Of a stretch of DNA of 64,000 bases, positions 9,843 through 18,314 are shown in pieces. The stretch covers positions 1 to 64,000 of the forward strand of contig CAVYXF010000005.1 of assembly GCA_963772335.1 (NCBI GenBank). The letters are read 5' to 3'. A model generated the notes under the pieces. That model ran no database searches. It saw only the letters and a list, made by a program, of their open reading frames with translations, and was not told the DNA's origin. How positions within the stretch are numbered: the first letter of the stretch is position 1; each line of letters begins with the position of its first letter. The translations under genes and the position numbers were made by a program. This DNA comes from CAVYXF01 sp963772335 (GTDB taxonomy: Bacteria; Pseudomonadota; Alphaproteobacteria; Rhizobiales; Rhodomicrobiaceae).

Positions 9843-9863
9843 TTCATCATATAAATCGATGAA
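9843..9863. promoter_or_regulatory. Spaced inverted repeat TTCATC-N9-GATGAA
   Basis: Same half-site core (CATC/GATG) as the two neighbouring palindromes but with a 9-bp spacer, in the AT-rich segment upstream of dctP where its promoter should lie. Possibly a third, weaker operator. Confidence 0.35.
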
Positions 9864-9954
9864 TATCAGACAATTTTTGTTTCGCCGATTGATTCTTAAA
9901 ATCTGCTGGCTCATAACTCCGTTAGCAAAACACAAAAATGCCTGGGAGGACGCC

Positions 9955-10938
9955 ATGCAGATCAATCGCCGCGCCATGCTGGCCGGGGGAATTTCGCTTG
10001 CAACGCTTGCCGCCGTCGGTCCCGCAAGCGCACAGGGCAAAACGAAGCTTCGCTTCAGTTGCGCCTTCAGCGAGCAGGACCCGCGCGCCGACGCCTACAA
10101 GGCCTTCGCGGCGGCGATCAAAGACAATTTCGATTTCGAGCCCTATTACAGCAACACGCTGTTCAAGCAGGGCACCGACCTCGTGGCGCTGCAGCGCGGC
10201 AATCTGGAAGTCTCGAACCTCGCGCCGCAGGATCTCGCCAAGCAGCTCCCGGCCTGGTCGCTGCTGACATCAGCCTATCTGTTCCGCGATGCCGCCCATC
10301 TGGCAAAGACCTTCAAGTCCGACGTCGGCAAGCAGTTCATCGCCATGACCAAGGAGAAGCTCGGCATCCAGATCGTGACACCGGTCTATTTCGGCACGCG
10401 GCAGATCAATCTGAAGTCGGACAAGGAGATCAAGACCCCCGCCGATATGGCCGGCATCAAGCTGCGCATGCCCTCCGGCGAGTTCTGGCAGTTCCTGGGC
10501 GAGGCGCTCGGCGCCAGCCCGACGCCGGTCGCCTTCGCCGAGGTCTACACCTCGCTGCAGACCGGGGCCATCGATGGCCAGGACAATCCGCTCGTCACCA
10601 GCAAGGTGATGAAGTTCGACGAGGTGACCAACCAGTTCGTGCTGACGTCGCATCTGGTCGCCTATGACGTGATGGCGGTCGCCGGCAAGGTCTGGGATGC
10701 GATGAAGCCCGCGCAGCAGACCGAGTTCCAGGACGCTGCCGACAAGGCGATCGGCGACTACGTCGTGAAATACCAGGCGCTCGAGCAGGAGACGCTCGAC
10801 TATTTCAAGAAAGAGGGCAAGAAGGTCTACACGCCCGACGTCGCCGCCTTCCGTACCGCTGCCCAGAAGAAGTATAAGGACAAGTACGGCAGCGACTGGC
10901 CCGAGGGCGCGCTGGAGAAGATCAACGCCATCAGCTAA
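9955..10938 (+). CDS. dctP: TRAP transporter solute-binding protein DctP
   Basis: Periplasmic receptor of a TRAP transporter, 327 residues. A twin-arginine-like signal (INRRAMLAGGISLATLAAV) precedes the mature start KTKLRFSCAFSEQDPR. The family arginine region is seen in IKLRMPSGEFWQFLGEALGASPTPVAFAEVYTSL split across residues 160-195, with GAIDGQDNP just after. The ATG at 9955 has GGGAGGA 4 bp upstream. It is first of dctPQM-aroQ. The ligand is unknown; carboxylates are usual for the family. Confidence 0.94.
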   Translation: MQINRRAMLAGGISLATLAAVGPASAQGKTKLRFSCAFSEQDPRADAYKAFAAAIKDNFDFEPYYSNTLFKQGTDLVALQRGNLEVSNLAPQDLAKQLPAWSLLTSAYLFRDAAHLAKTFKSDVGKQFIAMTKEKLGIQIVTPVYFGTRQINLKSDKEIKTPADMAGIKLRMPSGEFWQFLGEALGASPTPVAFAEVYTSLQTGAIDGQDNPLVTSKVMKFDEVTNQFVLTSHLVAYDVMAVAGKVWDAMKPAQQTEFQDAADKAIGDYVVKYQALEQETLDYFKKEGKKVYTPDVAAFRTAAQKKYKDKYGSDWPEGALEKINAIS

Positions 10939-11016
10939 CGTCGCGAACGAGACGAGGTCATCTGTCGGCCGCCGGTGCAGCGGCCGGCGCCGATCCTGCC
11001 GGCGACGGACATTGCC

Positions 11017-11532
11017 ATGAGCCGATTCTCTTCCATAGGCGGCTGGTTACGGCGCAGGGCCGAAAATGTGCTGGTCCTGCTCCTGACCATCATGTTCATC
11101 GCCTTTCTGATCCAGATCATCTCGCGCTATGTGTTCAATTTCCCGGTAGGCTGGACGTATGAGGTGAGCCTGCTCGCCTGGCTTTGGGCGGTGCTGTGGG
11201 GCGCCGCTTTCGTGCTGACCGAAGAAGAAGAGATCCGCTTCGACATCATCTACAGTCTCGTCGGTCCGCTGACGCGGCGGATTTTTGCGGCGGTGTCGGG
11301 CGTGGCGCTGCTGGTGCTCTATACAGTCTCGCTGCCGGCCGTCACCAACTATGTCCGCTTCATGAAGGTCGAGCGCTCGCCGAACCTCCACATCCCGTTC
11401 GATGTCCTGTTCTCCATCTACATCATCTTCGCCATTGCGGTGATCATCCGCTATCTCTGGCTCATCTGGAGCGCGCTGCGCGGCAGGCCGCCGGAAACCT
11501 CCGACCCCATCGAGCCCCCGTCCGGCCAATGA
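11017..11532 (+). CDS. dctQ: TRAP transporter small permease DctQ
   Basis: A 171-residue, four-helix membrane protein with the family signature between helices 2 and 3 (GWTYEVSLLAWLWAVLWGA, then a charged EEEEIRFDII). I use the ATG at 11017 (MSRFSSIGGW); the upstream ATG-less extension is Pro-rich and unlike the family. It overlaps dctM by 4 bp (ATGA). Confidence 0.92.
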   Translation: MSRFSSIGGWLRRRAENVLVLLLTIMFIAFLIQIISRYVFNFPVGWTYEVSLLAWLWAVLWGAAFVLTEEEEIRFDIIYSLVGPLTRRIFAAVSGVALLVLYTVSLPAVTNYVRFMKVERSPNLHIPFDVLFSIYIIFAIAVIIRYLWLIWSALRGRPPETSDPIEPPSGQ

Positions 11533-12830
11533 CCATCGCGAGCCCCTTCTCCGTCGCTCTGTGGACGCTCACGATCCTCGCCGTGCTCGGCCTGCCGATC
11601 GGCCATGCGATGATCGCCGCTTCGATCCTCTATCTCTGGCTCGCCGGGCTCGACATGGGCACCGCCGCCGAGCAGCTCCTCAACGGTCTCTACAACAGCT
11701 ATGTGCTGCTGGCCGTGCCGCTGTTCCTGTTCGCCGCCGAGCTGATGAATGTCGGCTCGATGTCGGAGCGTCTCCTGCGCTTCTGCAATGCGGCGGTCGG
11801 CCGGTTTCGCGGCGGGCTCGGCCATGTCGCCATCTTCCAGGGCGTGATCTTTGCCGGCATCTCCGGCTCGGCGATCGCCGACGTCGCCGGCATCGGGCGC
11901 ATCGTCATCAAGATGATGACCACCAACGATCGCTATTCGGCCGCCTATGCCGGAGCGATCACCGCAGCCGCGGCCGTCATCGCGCCGATCATTCCGCCGT
12001 CGATCCCGATGGTGCTGTTCGCGCTGGTGTCGGATGCCTCGATCGGCTTCCTGTTCCTGGGCGGCATCGTCCCGGGCCTGCTGATGGGCATCGGGCTGAT
12101 GCTGATGAACCTGATCATTGCCCGCCGGCGCAATTTTCCCGTCGAGCCCCCGCCGCCGCGCGGCGCATGGCCCTCGATCCTGGTCGATGCGCTGCCGGCG
12201 CTGATGATCCCGGTGATCCTGCTGGTCGGCATCCGCGCCGGTGTCATGACCCCGACCGAAGCCGCCGCCGTCGCCGCGGTCTACGCCTACCTCATCTCGA
12301 TCTTCCTCTATCGCAGCATCAGCCTCAGGGAGACCTATGTCGCGCTGCTGCAGAGCGCCCGCTCGACCTCCTCGATCGGCATGCTGATCGCCGGTGCGCT
12401 GGCGTTCAACTACGTCATCACCGTCGAGAACATCCCGCAGACCGTCAGCCAGATCCTGAGCACCTACAATCTCTCGCAGAGCGCCTTCCTGCTGGCGGTG
12501 AACGTCATCCTCCTGGTGCTGGGCTGTCTTCTGGAGGGCAGCACGATCCTTCTGGTGATCGTGCCGATCTTCATTCCGACCGCCAAGGCGCTCGGCATCG
12601 ACCTGGTGCACTTCGGCGTGGTCGTCGTATTCAACATCATGATCGGGCTGATCACGCCGCCTTACGGCCTGCTGCTGTTCATCGTCTCAAATATCGCGCG
12701 CACGCCCTTGAAGGACATCGTCAGGGAGACGCTGCCCTTCACCTTCATCATGCTGGTGGCGCTGGCGCTGATCACCTTCGTGCCGGAGATCGTGCTCTGG
12801 TTCCCGCGCCTCGCCGGCTATAAGGGCTAG
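11529..12830 (+). CDS. dctM: TRAP transporter large permease DctM
   Basis: A 433-residue, 12-helix channel subunit starting MTIASPFSVALW. DctM signatures include GISGSAIADVAGIG and the PIIPPSIPMVLFAL block, and GLITPPYGLLLF near the C-terminus. It starts inside the dctQ stop and is followed after 28 bp by aroQ, so one operon is likely. Confidence 0.94.
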   Translation: MTIASPFSVALWTLTILAVLGLPIGHAMIAASILYLWLAGLDMGTAAEQLLNGLYNSYVLLAVPLFLFAAELMNVGSMSERLLRFCNAAVGRFRGGLGHVAIFQGVIFAGISGSAIADVAGIGRIVIKMMTTNDRYSAAYAGAITAAAAVIAPIIPPSIPMVLFALVSDASIGFLFLGGIVPGLLMGIGLMLMNLIIARRRNFPVEPPPPRGAWPSILVDALPALMIPVILLVGIRAGVMTPTEAAAVAAVYAYLISIFLYRSISLRETYVALLQSARSTSSIGMLIAGALAFNYVITVENIPQTVSQILSTYNLSQSAFLLAVNVILLVLGCLLEGSTILLVIVPIFIPTAKALGIDLVHFGVVVVFNIMIGLITPPYGLLLFIVSNIARTPLKDIVRETLPFTFIMLVALALITFVPEIVLWFPRLAGYKG

Positions 12831-12858
12831 GCATCATCAAACGGTCCGGAGCGTTTGC

Positions 12859-13341
12859 ATGACCTCACGCCTGACAATTCTCAACGGGCCGAACCTCAAC
12901 CTGCTCGGGGTGCGTGAGCCGCATATCTACGGCACCACGACGCTTGCCGAGATCGAGGCGAACTGCAAGGCGTTCGCGAGCGATCTCGGCGCCTCGCTCG
13001 CCTTCCATCAATCCAATCACGAAGGTGTGCTGATCGATCTGATCCACGACGCCCGCCAATCGGCCGATGCGATCATCATCAACCCCGCCGGCTTCTCCTT
13101 CACCTCGATCGCGCTGCTGGACGCGCTGAAAGCCTTCGAAAGGCCGATCATCGAGGTGCACATCTCCAACATTCACGCGCGCGACGAGTTGCACCGGCAC
13201 TCGAAGCTGTCGGGCGCGGTCACGGCGGTGATCTGCGGATTGGGCCCCTATGGCTACATCGTCGCGATGCAGGCTGCGGTACGCCTCACGGGCCAGATGC
13301 CGGCTTCGCTCCCTGTGGCTCTGCGTGAAGGTCCGCGCTAG
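12859..13341 (+). CDS. aroQ: Type II 3-dehydroquinate dehydratase
   Basis: Converts 3-dehydroquinate to 3-dehydroshikimate. At 160 residues it has the full family pattern: ILNGPNLNLLGVREPHIYG at the N-terminus, FHQSNHEGVLIDLIHDA at about 49-65, INPAGFSFTSIALLDAL with the active-site lid, and VHISNIHARDELHRHSKLS with the catalytic His. It sits 28 bp behind dctM, which points to a catabolic (quinate/shikimate uptake and degradation) and not a biosynthetic job. That is inference from context. Confidence 0.94.
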   Translation: MTSRLTILNGPNLNLLGVREPHIYGTTTLAEIEANCKAFASDLGASLAFHQSNHEGVLIDLIHDARQSADAIIINPAGFSFTSIALLDALKAFERPIIEVHISNIHARDELHRHSKLSGAVTAVICGLGPYGYIVAMQAAVRLTGQMPASLPVALREGPR

Positions 13342-13401
13342 CCGGCGCTCAAGGGCGACCGGTCACGAGGAACTCGGTTGCTCCTCCGACGTCAGTCCCG
13401 C

Positions 13402-13674
13402 TTACCCGTTCGGCATGCTGCTGGAGAGCCCGATTGCCGGAGGCTGTCCGGGCATGCCCGGTGCGGTCGGCACGCTCGGTTCGCGCATCGGCGTACCCAG
13501 CGGAATCACGGGCGTCGAGAGATTGCGGTCCGCAAACCGGGGCGGGGTCGGCGTAACGGGTCGCGGTATCGGCGCGGACTGAGCCATCAGCGGCCGCTCG
13601 GCCGCATTTGCAGCGATTACGCCGCAAGAGATTATCGCCGCCGAAAGGGCGGCCTTGAGCAGGACATGCCTCAT
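13402..13674 (-). CDS. Small secreted proline-rich protein
   Basis: A 90-residue reading frame with a convincing signal peptide (MRHVLLKAALSAAIISCGVIAANA) followed by a Pro-rich, Cys-free tail. No domain recognised. It stands alone, convergent to aroQ. Real expression is plausible from the signal peptide but unproven. Confidence 0.55.
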   Translation of the reverse strand: MRHVLLKAALSAAIISCGVIAANAAERPLMAQSAPIPRPVTPTPPRFADRNLSTPVIPLGTPMREPSVPTAPGMPGQPPAIGLSSSMPNG

Positions 13675-13882
13675 CAGATTTTGCCTTTACATGGCTGCCA
13701 GCGGGCAGACGCTATTCATCTAACCGGGTTATGGAAAACCGAACGGGCGTTTTCAAGATGACGCCCCTTCACTCGGTCCATATGCCACGTCGCTCGGCGC
13801 GGGCGTTCTCTGCCGGCATGGCTGATCGGTTCAACGGGACGGCACGCGCTACCCTTTGCGGCAGCGCCGTGCCGTCCTGCTG

Positions 13883-14131
13883 TTAAGTACGGAGCGCGCC
13901 GCGGCCATGACGTACCGCCTGTTCGATCCCGGCGCGCGAAAGGCCGATATCGCTCAGCATGTGGTCATCGAAGCGCCGGAGCTCGCGCATCGCCCGGCGA
14001 TGGTTGCGGTCCTCGATATGCGCCTTGAGCCTGCGGGCGAGACAGCGGAAAAACTGCATGAGCGTCGATGGGCGCTGCCCCGCGGCGAGACCGTCGGCGT
14101 TGGAGAGCGTATGAGCCTGTTGCATCTGCAT
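13883..14131 (-). CDS. DUF1127 domain protein
   Basis: 82 residues ending in the DUF1127 module: RRAMRELRRFDDHMLSDIGLSRAGIEQAVRHGR. I choose the ATG at 14131 since GAAGGA sits 9 bp upstream; two ATGs at 14140 and 14137 are too close to it. DUF1127 proteins are short, Arg-rich and in alphaproteobacteria have been tied to RNA turnover and to phosphate and carbon physiology. No function can be assigned to this one. Confidence 0.8.
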   Translation of the reverse strand: MQMQQAHTLSNADGLAAGQRPSTLMQFFRCLARRLKAHIEDRNHRRAMRELRRFDDHMLSDIGLSRAGIEQAVRHGRGALRT

Positions 14132-14540
14132 GATCATCATTCCTTCGGTCGTGCCGCTTCTCGATGCGGCGTGGTTTCCCATGTTGCGGATCGGGGCCGC
14201 CAGCCGACCGTGCCGCTCGGCACCGCCGCGATCTGTGACCTCGTCGTTCGGTGGGTTTTAGGGGACCGCCGGCTTCCCCGGCGTGACGGGCATCACGGAT
14301 TTGCGGATTGGGCCGCCGAGGGCGGCATCGGGCCGCAAATCCCGAAAAATCGCGGGGCACCGCGGAACGGATCGCTCGAGCTGAAGTTATCTCTGCAACA
14401 GGATCGATAACCACCCCGCATACCGCGCATCACCCGCCGATGTTCGAACCGCTTTGGAGAGAGGCGGGACGAGCCGCCGGGAGGTCTGGTCGGTGAGCGG
14501 GGTGGATTGCCGCGTTACCCTGTCAGGCCGGTGCGGCGCG
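14132..14540. other. Intergenic region without recognised gene
   Basis: About 400 bp between the DUF1127 gene and tRNA-Leu(UAA). Both strands contain only shadow frames with no domain or good ribosome-binding site. It should contain the DUF1127 promoter, but I do not see a convincing -35/-10. Confidence 0.5.
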
Positions 14541-14834
14541 TGGTGCGGGCGGGGGGACTTGAACCCCCACGGGCGTAAGCCCGACGGATTTTCGTACCAA
14601 CTTCGGCTTTCGCCGCCGCCATCCGGCGTTCGTGGTCTGGACTATCCCTTCACCTTAGCGTCTCGCCTTAGGTGCTGCCCATCTAGTCTCTACACCTTCC
14701 CCGGTGAAGGGGCTTGGCTCGGGATTGCCATGTCAAAGGTTTCCCCGAATTTGGGCAGTTCTGCATTCCCGGTTTCCCGGAAAGCACTCAACTTGCGCTA
14801 AGTCCGTTGCGTCTACCGATTCCGCCACGCCCGC
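14541..14834 (-). tRNA. tRNA-Leu(UAA) interrupted by a group I intron
   Basis: The acceptor stem GCGGGCG/CGCCCGC, a leucine-type D arm (GGCGGAATCGGTAGACGC), a long variable arm (CGGGCTTACGCCCG) and the T arm GGGGGTTCAAGTCCCCC can all be read, with an encoded 3' CCA at 14541-14543. Joining 14834-14800 to 14592-14541 gives the anticodon stem ACGGA/TCCGT and a 7-nt loop CTTAAAA, so the anticodon is UAA. The interruption falls between U34 and A35. Confidence 0.95.
14593..14799 (-). ncRNA. Group I intron in tRNA-Leu(UAA), about 207 nt, no homing endonuclease
   Basis: The 5' exon ends in U and the intron ends in G, the group I rule. An internal guide GAGU (intron nt 11-14) pairs with exon ACUU and leaves the U-G wobble at the splice site (P1). 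Core elements are readable in order: a P-like AATTCGGGGAAACC, Q-like GGCAATCCCGAGCCAAGC, R-like GAGACTAGATGGGCAGC and S-like AAGGGATAGTCC. The layout is that of the short IC3 introns found in bacterial tRNAs. There is no ORF inside. Confidence 0.94.
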
Positions 14835-15085
14835 ATACCGCGTGAGTGTATAGCGGGTATCCGCCGCCGCAAAAACTGTCAAATCATCATCGGCGCCACT
14901 GTTGCAGACTTGCACAGGGCGGTCACCGCAGCCGCGAAGGTTAACTTTTTTAATCAATTTTTCACTTTCTTGCCCGTGACGAGTGGTTAAAGACAGCATA
15001 GCCTGACTGGGAACACGGCTGAGGGAACTCGGCTGCGCCAGAATTGTCATGTGGCTGGGGCGTCGTGTGTAAAGGGTAGCCGCTC

Positions 15086-15724
15086 GTGGAAAATATCGAA
15101 AGAATACTCGCGGGCCTCATCATTCTGGCGCTACTCACGCTGCTGATCCTGATCGCCTTTCCGGTGAACAGGCCCGAGCCGGGCCCGGTGCCGTCGGGCA
15201 CGAGGCAGGAAGCGAACCGCACACCACCGCCCGCCACCCCGACCAACGACCACCCTGCCCCGCCCGCTTCACCCACCACCGAAACCAGGACCGACCAGCG
15301 ATCGACCCAGGAGACCCGGACCACCACCCAGCAGGATGAGCCGGTGCGACGGACCACGCGGGAGGAGACGACGCGGCGGACCACGCAGGAAGAGACGAAC
15401 CGGAACACACGGGTGAACGACGACACGCATCGGATGACCGAAGAGCGCACGACCGATGAGACCCCGGGCACGCGCTCGCGGAGCAGCCGCACGCGACGCG
15501 CGGCCGACCGCGAGGTCTGCGGAGCATCGTGCGATTGCTGTTGCGGACGCGAGCGGCGCACCACCCGGACGGCGGAGCGGCGCTATTACCGCCGCGAACG
15601 CACCGCGCAGCGCTATGTCGAGCCGGACGACGACGGCTACTGGGCCGACGTGCCGCAGCGCTATTACCCCGCCGGCAATCGGCCCTATTGGGCGCAGCTC
15701 CCGCCAGGCGTCTGCCCGGAATAA
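15086..15724 (+). CDS. Membrane-anchored Thr/Arg-rich hypothetical protein
   Basis: 212 residues from a GTG. One N-terminal membrane helix (residues about 8-26, IERILAGLIILALLTLLILI) is followed by a long disordered region of Thr, Arg, Glu and Pro (residues 30-140) with repeated RRTT/EETTR motifs. Then come a Cys-rich patch (CGASCDCCCG) and a Tyr/Arg/Pro tail. No known domain recognised. AAGGG lies about 10 bp upstream of the start. The codon bias and GC match the neighbours. Confidence 0.6.
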   Translation: MENIERILAGLIILALLTLLILIAFPVNRPEPGPVPSGTRQEANRTPPPATPTNDHPAPPASPTTETRTDQRSTQETRTTTQQDEPVRRTTREETTRRTTQEETNRNTRVNDDTHRMTEERTTDETPGTRSRSSRTRRAADREVCGASCDCCCGRERRTTRTAERRYYRRERTAQRYVEPDDDGYWADVPQRYYPAGNRPYWAQLPPGVCPE

Positions 15725-15739
15725 CAAGCAGCCCGTAGC

Positions 15740-17068
15740 TCAGGCCACCTGCTTCAGCGCCGCGCCGAGCTTCTCCACCGCGTAGCCGATCTCGTCCTCG
15801 GTGATGGTCAGCGGCGGCGAAAAGGCGAGGATATCGCCGGTCAGCCGCGAATACAGCCCGTTCGCCAGGCATTCGATGAACACGTCGTAGCCGCGCTTGC
15901 CGGCGCCGTCCGCGCGCGGCGACAGCTCGATCGCGGCCATCAGCCCGATATTGCGGATGTCGATGACGTTGGGCGCCCCGCGCAGCGAATGCACCGCCTG
16001 CTCGAAGACCGGCGCCAGGCCCGCGGCGCGCTCGAACAGCGACTCGCGCTGATAGATGTCGAGCGTCGCCATCGCGGCGGCGCAGGCGGCCGGATGGCCC
16101 GAATAGGTGTAGCCGTGGAACAGCTCGATGATGTGCTCCGGCCCTTGCATGATGGTGTCGTAGATCTTGCGCTGGGCGAACACCGCGCCCATCGGGATGG
16201 CCGCGTTGGTCAGGCCCTTGGCCGTCGTCATCATGTCGGGGGTGATGCCGAAATAGCTGCTGGCGAACGGCGCGCCGAGGCGGCCATAGCCGGTGATGAC
16301 CTCGTCGAAGATCAAGAGGATGCCGTGCGTGTCGCAGATCTTGCGCAGCCGCTCGAGATAACCCTTCGGCGGCACCAGCACGCCCGTCGAACCCGCGACC
16401 GGCTCCACGATAACGGCGGCGATGGTGTCGCCGTGGGTGGCGATGATCCGCTCGAGGTTGTCCGCAAGCTCGGCGCCATGCTCGGGCTGGCCCTTGGAAT
16501 AGGCGTTGCGGGCGAGATCGTGCGTGTGCGGCAGGTGATCGACGCCGGGCAGCATCGGCCCGAAGGTGCGCCGGTTGGCGACGATGCCGCCGACCGACAT
16601 GCCGCCGAACCCGGCGCCATGATAGGCGCGCTCGCGGCCGATCAGCCGGGTGCGATGGCCCTCGCCGCGGGCGCGCTGATAGGCGAGCGCGATTTTCAGC
16701 GCGGTGTCGACGGATTCGGAGCCGGAATTGGTGAAGAACACACGGTCGAGCCCGGCCGGCGCCATGCCGGCGAGCCGGCTCGCCAGCTCGAATTCGAGCG
16801 GATGCGCCATCTGGAAGGCCGGTGCGTAATCGAGCTTGGTGAGCTGCTCTTCGACCGCACGGGCGATCTCGCGGCGGCCATGGCCGGCATTGACGCACCA
16901 CATGCCGGCAGAGCCGTCGAGGATGCGCCGGCCGTCGAGGCCCGTATACCAGACGCCCTCGGCCGCGGCGAACAGCCGTGGCGCCGCCTTGAACTGGCGG
17001 TTGGGGGTGAACGGAATCCAATAGGCGGAGAGGTCGAGTTCGTTGGCAAGCTTGGGCGCGTGGTCCAT
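15740..17068 (-). CDS. Class III omega-aminotransferase (beta-alanine--pyruvate transaminase type)
   Basis: PLP-dependent enzyme of 442 residues from MDHAPKLANELDLSAYW. The signature block LLIFDEVITGYGRLG precedes the PLP lysine in MTTAKGLTNAAIPMGAV, with FFTNSGSESVDTALKIAL upstream. The N-terminal SAYWIPFTPNRQFKAAPR is characteristic of the beta-alanine/omega-amino acid:pyruvate transaminases. The substrate range is inferred. It is convergent with the upstream hypothetical gene and divergent from the SRAP gene. Confidence 0.9.
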   Translation of the reverse strand: MDHAPKLANELDLSAYWIPFTPNRQFKAAPRLFAAAEGVWYTGLDGRRILDGSAGMWCVNAGHGRREIARAVEEQLTKLDYAPAFQMAHPLEFELASRLAGMAPAGLDRVFFTNSGSESVDTALKIALAYQRARGEGHRTRLIGRERAYHGAGFGGMSVGGIVANRRTFGPMLPGVDHLPHTHDLARNAYSKGQPEHGAELADNLERIIATHGDTIAAVIVEPVAGSTGVLVPPKGYLERLRKICDTHGILLIFDEVITGYGRLGAPFASSYFGITPDMMTTAKGLTNAAIPMGAVFAQRKIYDTIMQGPEHIIELFHGYTYSGHPAACAAAMATLDIYQRESLFERAAGLAPVFEQAVHSLRGAPNVIDIRNIGLMAAIELSPRADGAGKRGYDVFIECLANGLYSRLTGDILAFSPPLTITEDEIGYAVEKLGAALKQVA

Positions 17069-17220
17069 TCCGGTCACCTTTATGAAAGCATTGGCTGAAC
17101 TGTCGCCGGGTCGGTAAGACAGGATAGGCGGCAGCGGGCGGCGCTGCAACCATGGCTCTTGCAAGAGCCTCGCCAAACCCGCACATCAGGGCGGCAGGGA
17201 ACCAAAGCGAAAGAGCGAGC

Positions 17221-17889
17221 ATGTGCGGGCGCTTCTCCCAGTCCTTCACCTGGGCCGAGATCCAGAGCTTCTACAATCTGCTGAACGACCTCGCGCCCAA
17301 CCTGAAGCCCTCCTGGAATGTCGCGCCGACCCAGGATATTGCCGTGGTCGGCGCGCGCGATGAGGGGCTCGGCTTCACCCGGATGCGCTGGGGGCTGGTG
17401 CCTTATTGGGCGAAGGACCTCTCGATCGGCGCCAAGCTGATCAATGCCCGCGCCGACAGCCTTGCCGTCAAGCCGGCGTTCCGCGATGCGCTCGCCAAGC
17501 GCCGCTGCATCATCCCGGCTTCCGGCTTCTTCGAATGGCAGGGGACGGGCGCCGGCAAGACGCCCTGGTACATCACCTCGCAGAGCGGCGAGCCGCTGTC
17601 CTTCGCCGGGCTGTGGGAGCGCTGGAAGAACCCCGAGGGCGAATGGCTGCGCAGCGCGACCATCATCACCACCGACACCAACGACACGCTGCGCCCGCTG
17701 CACAACCGCATGCCGGTGATCCTCGCCCGCGCCGATGTCGAGCGCTGGCTGCTCGGCGGCGATCCGGCACTGCTGCGCCCCGCGCCGAACGAGGCGGTGA
17801 CGTCATGGCCGGTTTCGACGCGGGTCAACAATGTGAAGAACGATGCGCCCGACCTGATCGAGCGAGCGCCCGCCACGACGCTACTGTGA
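17221..17889 (+). CDS. SOS response-associated peptidase (SRAP/YedK family)
   Basis: 222 residues starting MCGRFSQ, so Cys2 becomes the N-terminal nucleophile that cross-links to abasic sites in single-stranded DNA. Other family marks are WNVAPTQD, RWGLVPYWA, INARAD, RRCIIPASGFFEW and HNRMPVIL. I reject the in-frame upstream ATG at 17152 because Cys2 must be exposed after Met removal. I saw no LexA box directly upstream. Confidence 0.93.
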   Translation: MCGRFSQSFTWAEIQSFYNLLNDLAPNLKPSWNVAPTQDIAVVGARDEGLGFTRMRWGLVPYWAKDLSIGAKLINARADSLAVKPAFRDALAKRRCIIPASGFFEWQGTGAGKTPWYITSQSGEPLSFAGLWERWKNPEGEWLRSATIITTDTNDTLRPLHNRMPVILARADVERWLLGGDPALLRPAPNEAVTSWPVSTRVNNVKNDAPDLIERAPATTLL

Positions 17890-17978
17890 GGGAGGCGGGG
17901 ATGGAGAGCATCTGCTCAGGAGTGAGGCACGCTTCTCCAGGATGAATTGCTGGCCCGCTTCAGGGCTTGAGAGGAAAA

Positions 17979-18063
17979 TGGTGCGGTCGAAAGGAATCGA
18001 ACCTTCACGGGTTGCCCCACAGCGACCTCAACGCTGCGCGTCTACCATTTCCGCCACGACCGC
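17979..18063 (-). tRNA. tRNA-Leu(GAG)
   Basis: Acceptor GCGGTCG/CGACCGC with encoded CCA, leucine-type D arm and long variable arm. The anticodon stem-loop CAGCG-TTGAGGT-CGCTG gives GAG. No intron. 85 nt. Confidence 0.95.
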
Positions 18064-18314
18064 ATATTTTTTTCCGAACCGGCGTATGGTTCGCCCACAA
18101 GCGATGTGCTTTGAGGCAAGGAGGCGATGCCGGAGCGCCTGTTCATGTAGCAAACAGAGACAGGCAATGCAAGCTGAGCGGCGAACTTGCCGGGCTCGAA
18201 TTCTCACCGGTAAGTTGCCAAGGGACAGGCGGCCGCAACGTACGCTGTGGTCGATCGCTACGGGCCGCGCTGCCGACGCGTGACAGGTTCAAACTCGCAC
18301 AGGGCAGTTTCGAT

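Noticed and set aside
11184..11528. Longer DctM start at 11184
   Set aside because: The extra 115 residues are the out-of-frame shadow of dctQ; the overlapping ATGA at 11529 gives the family N-terminus.
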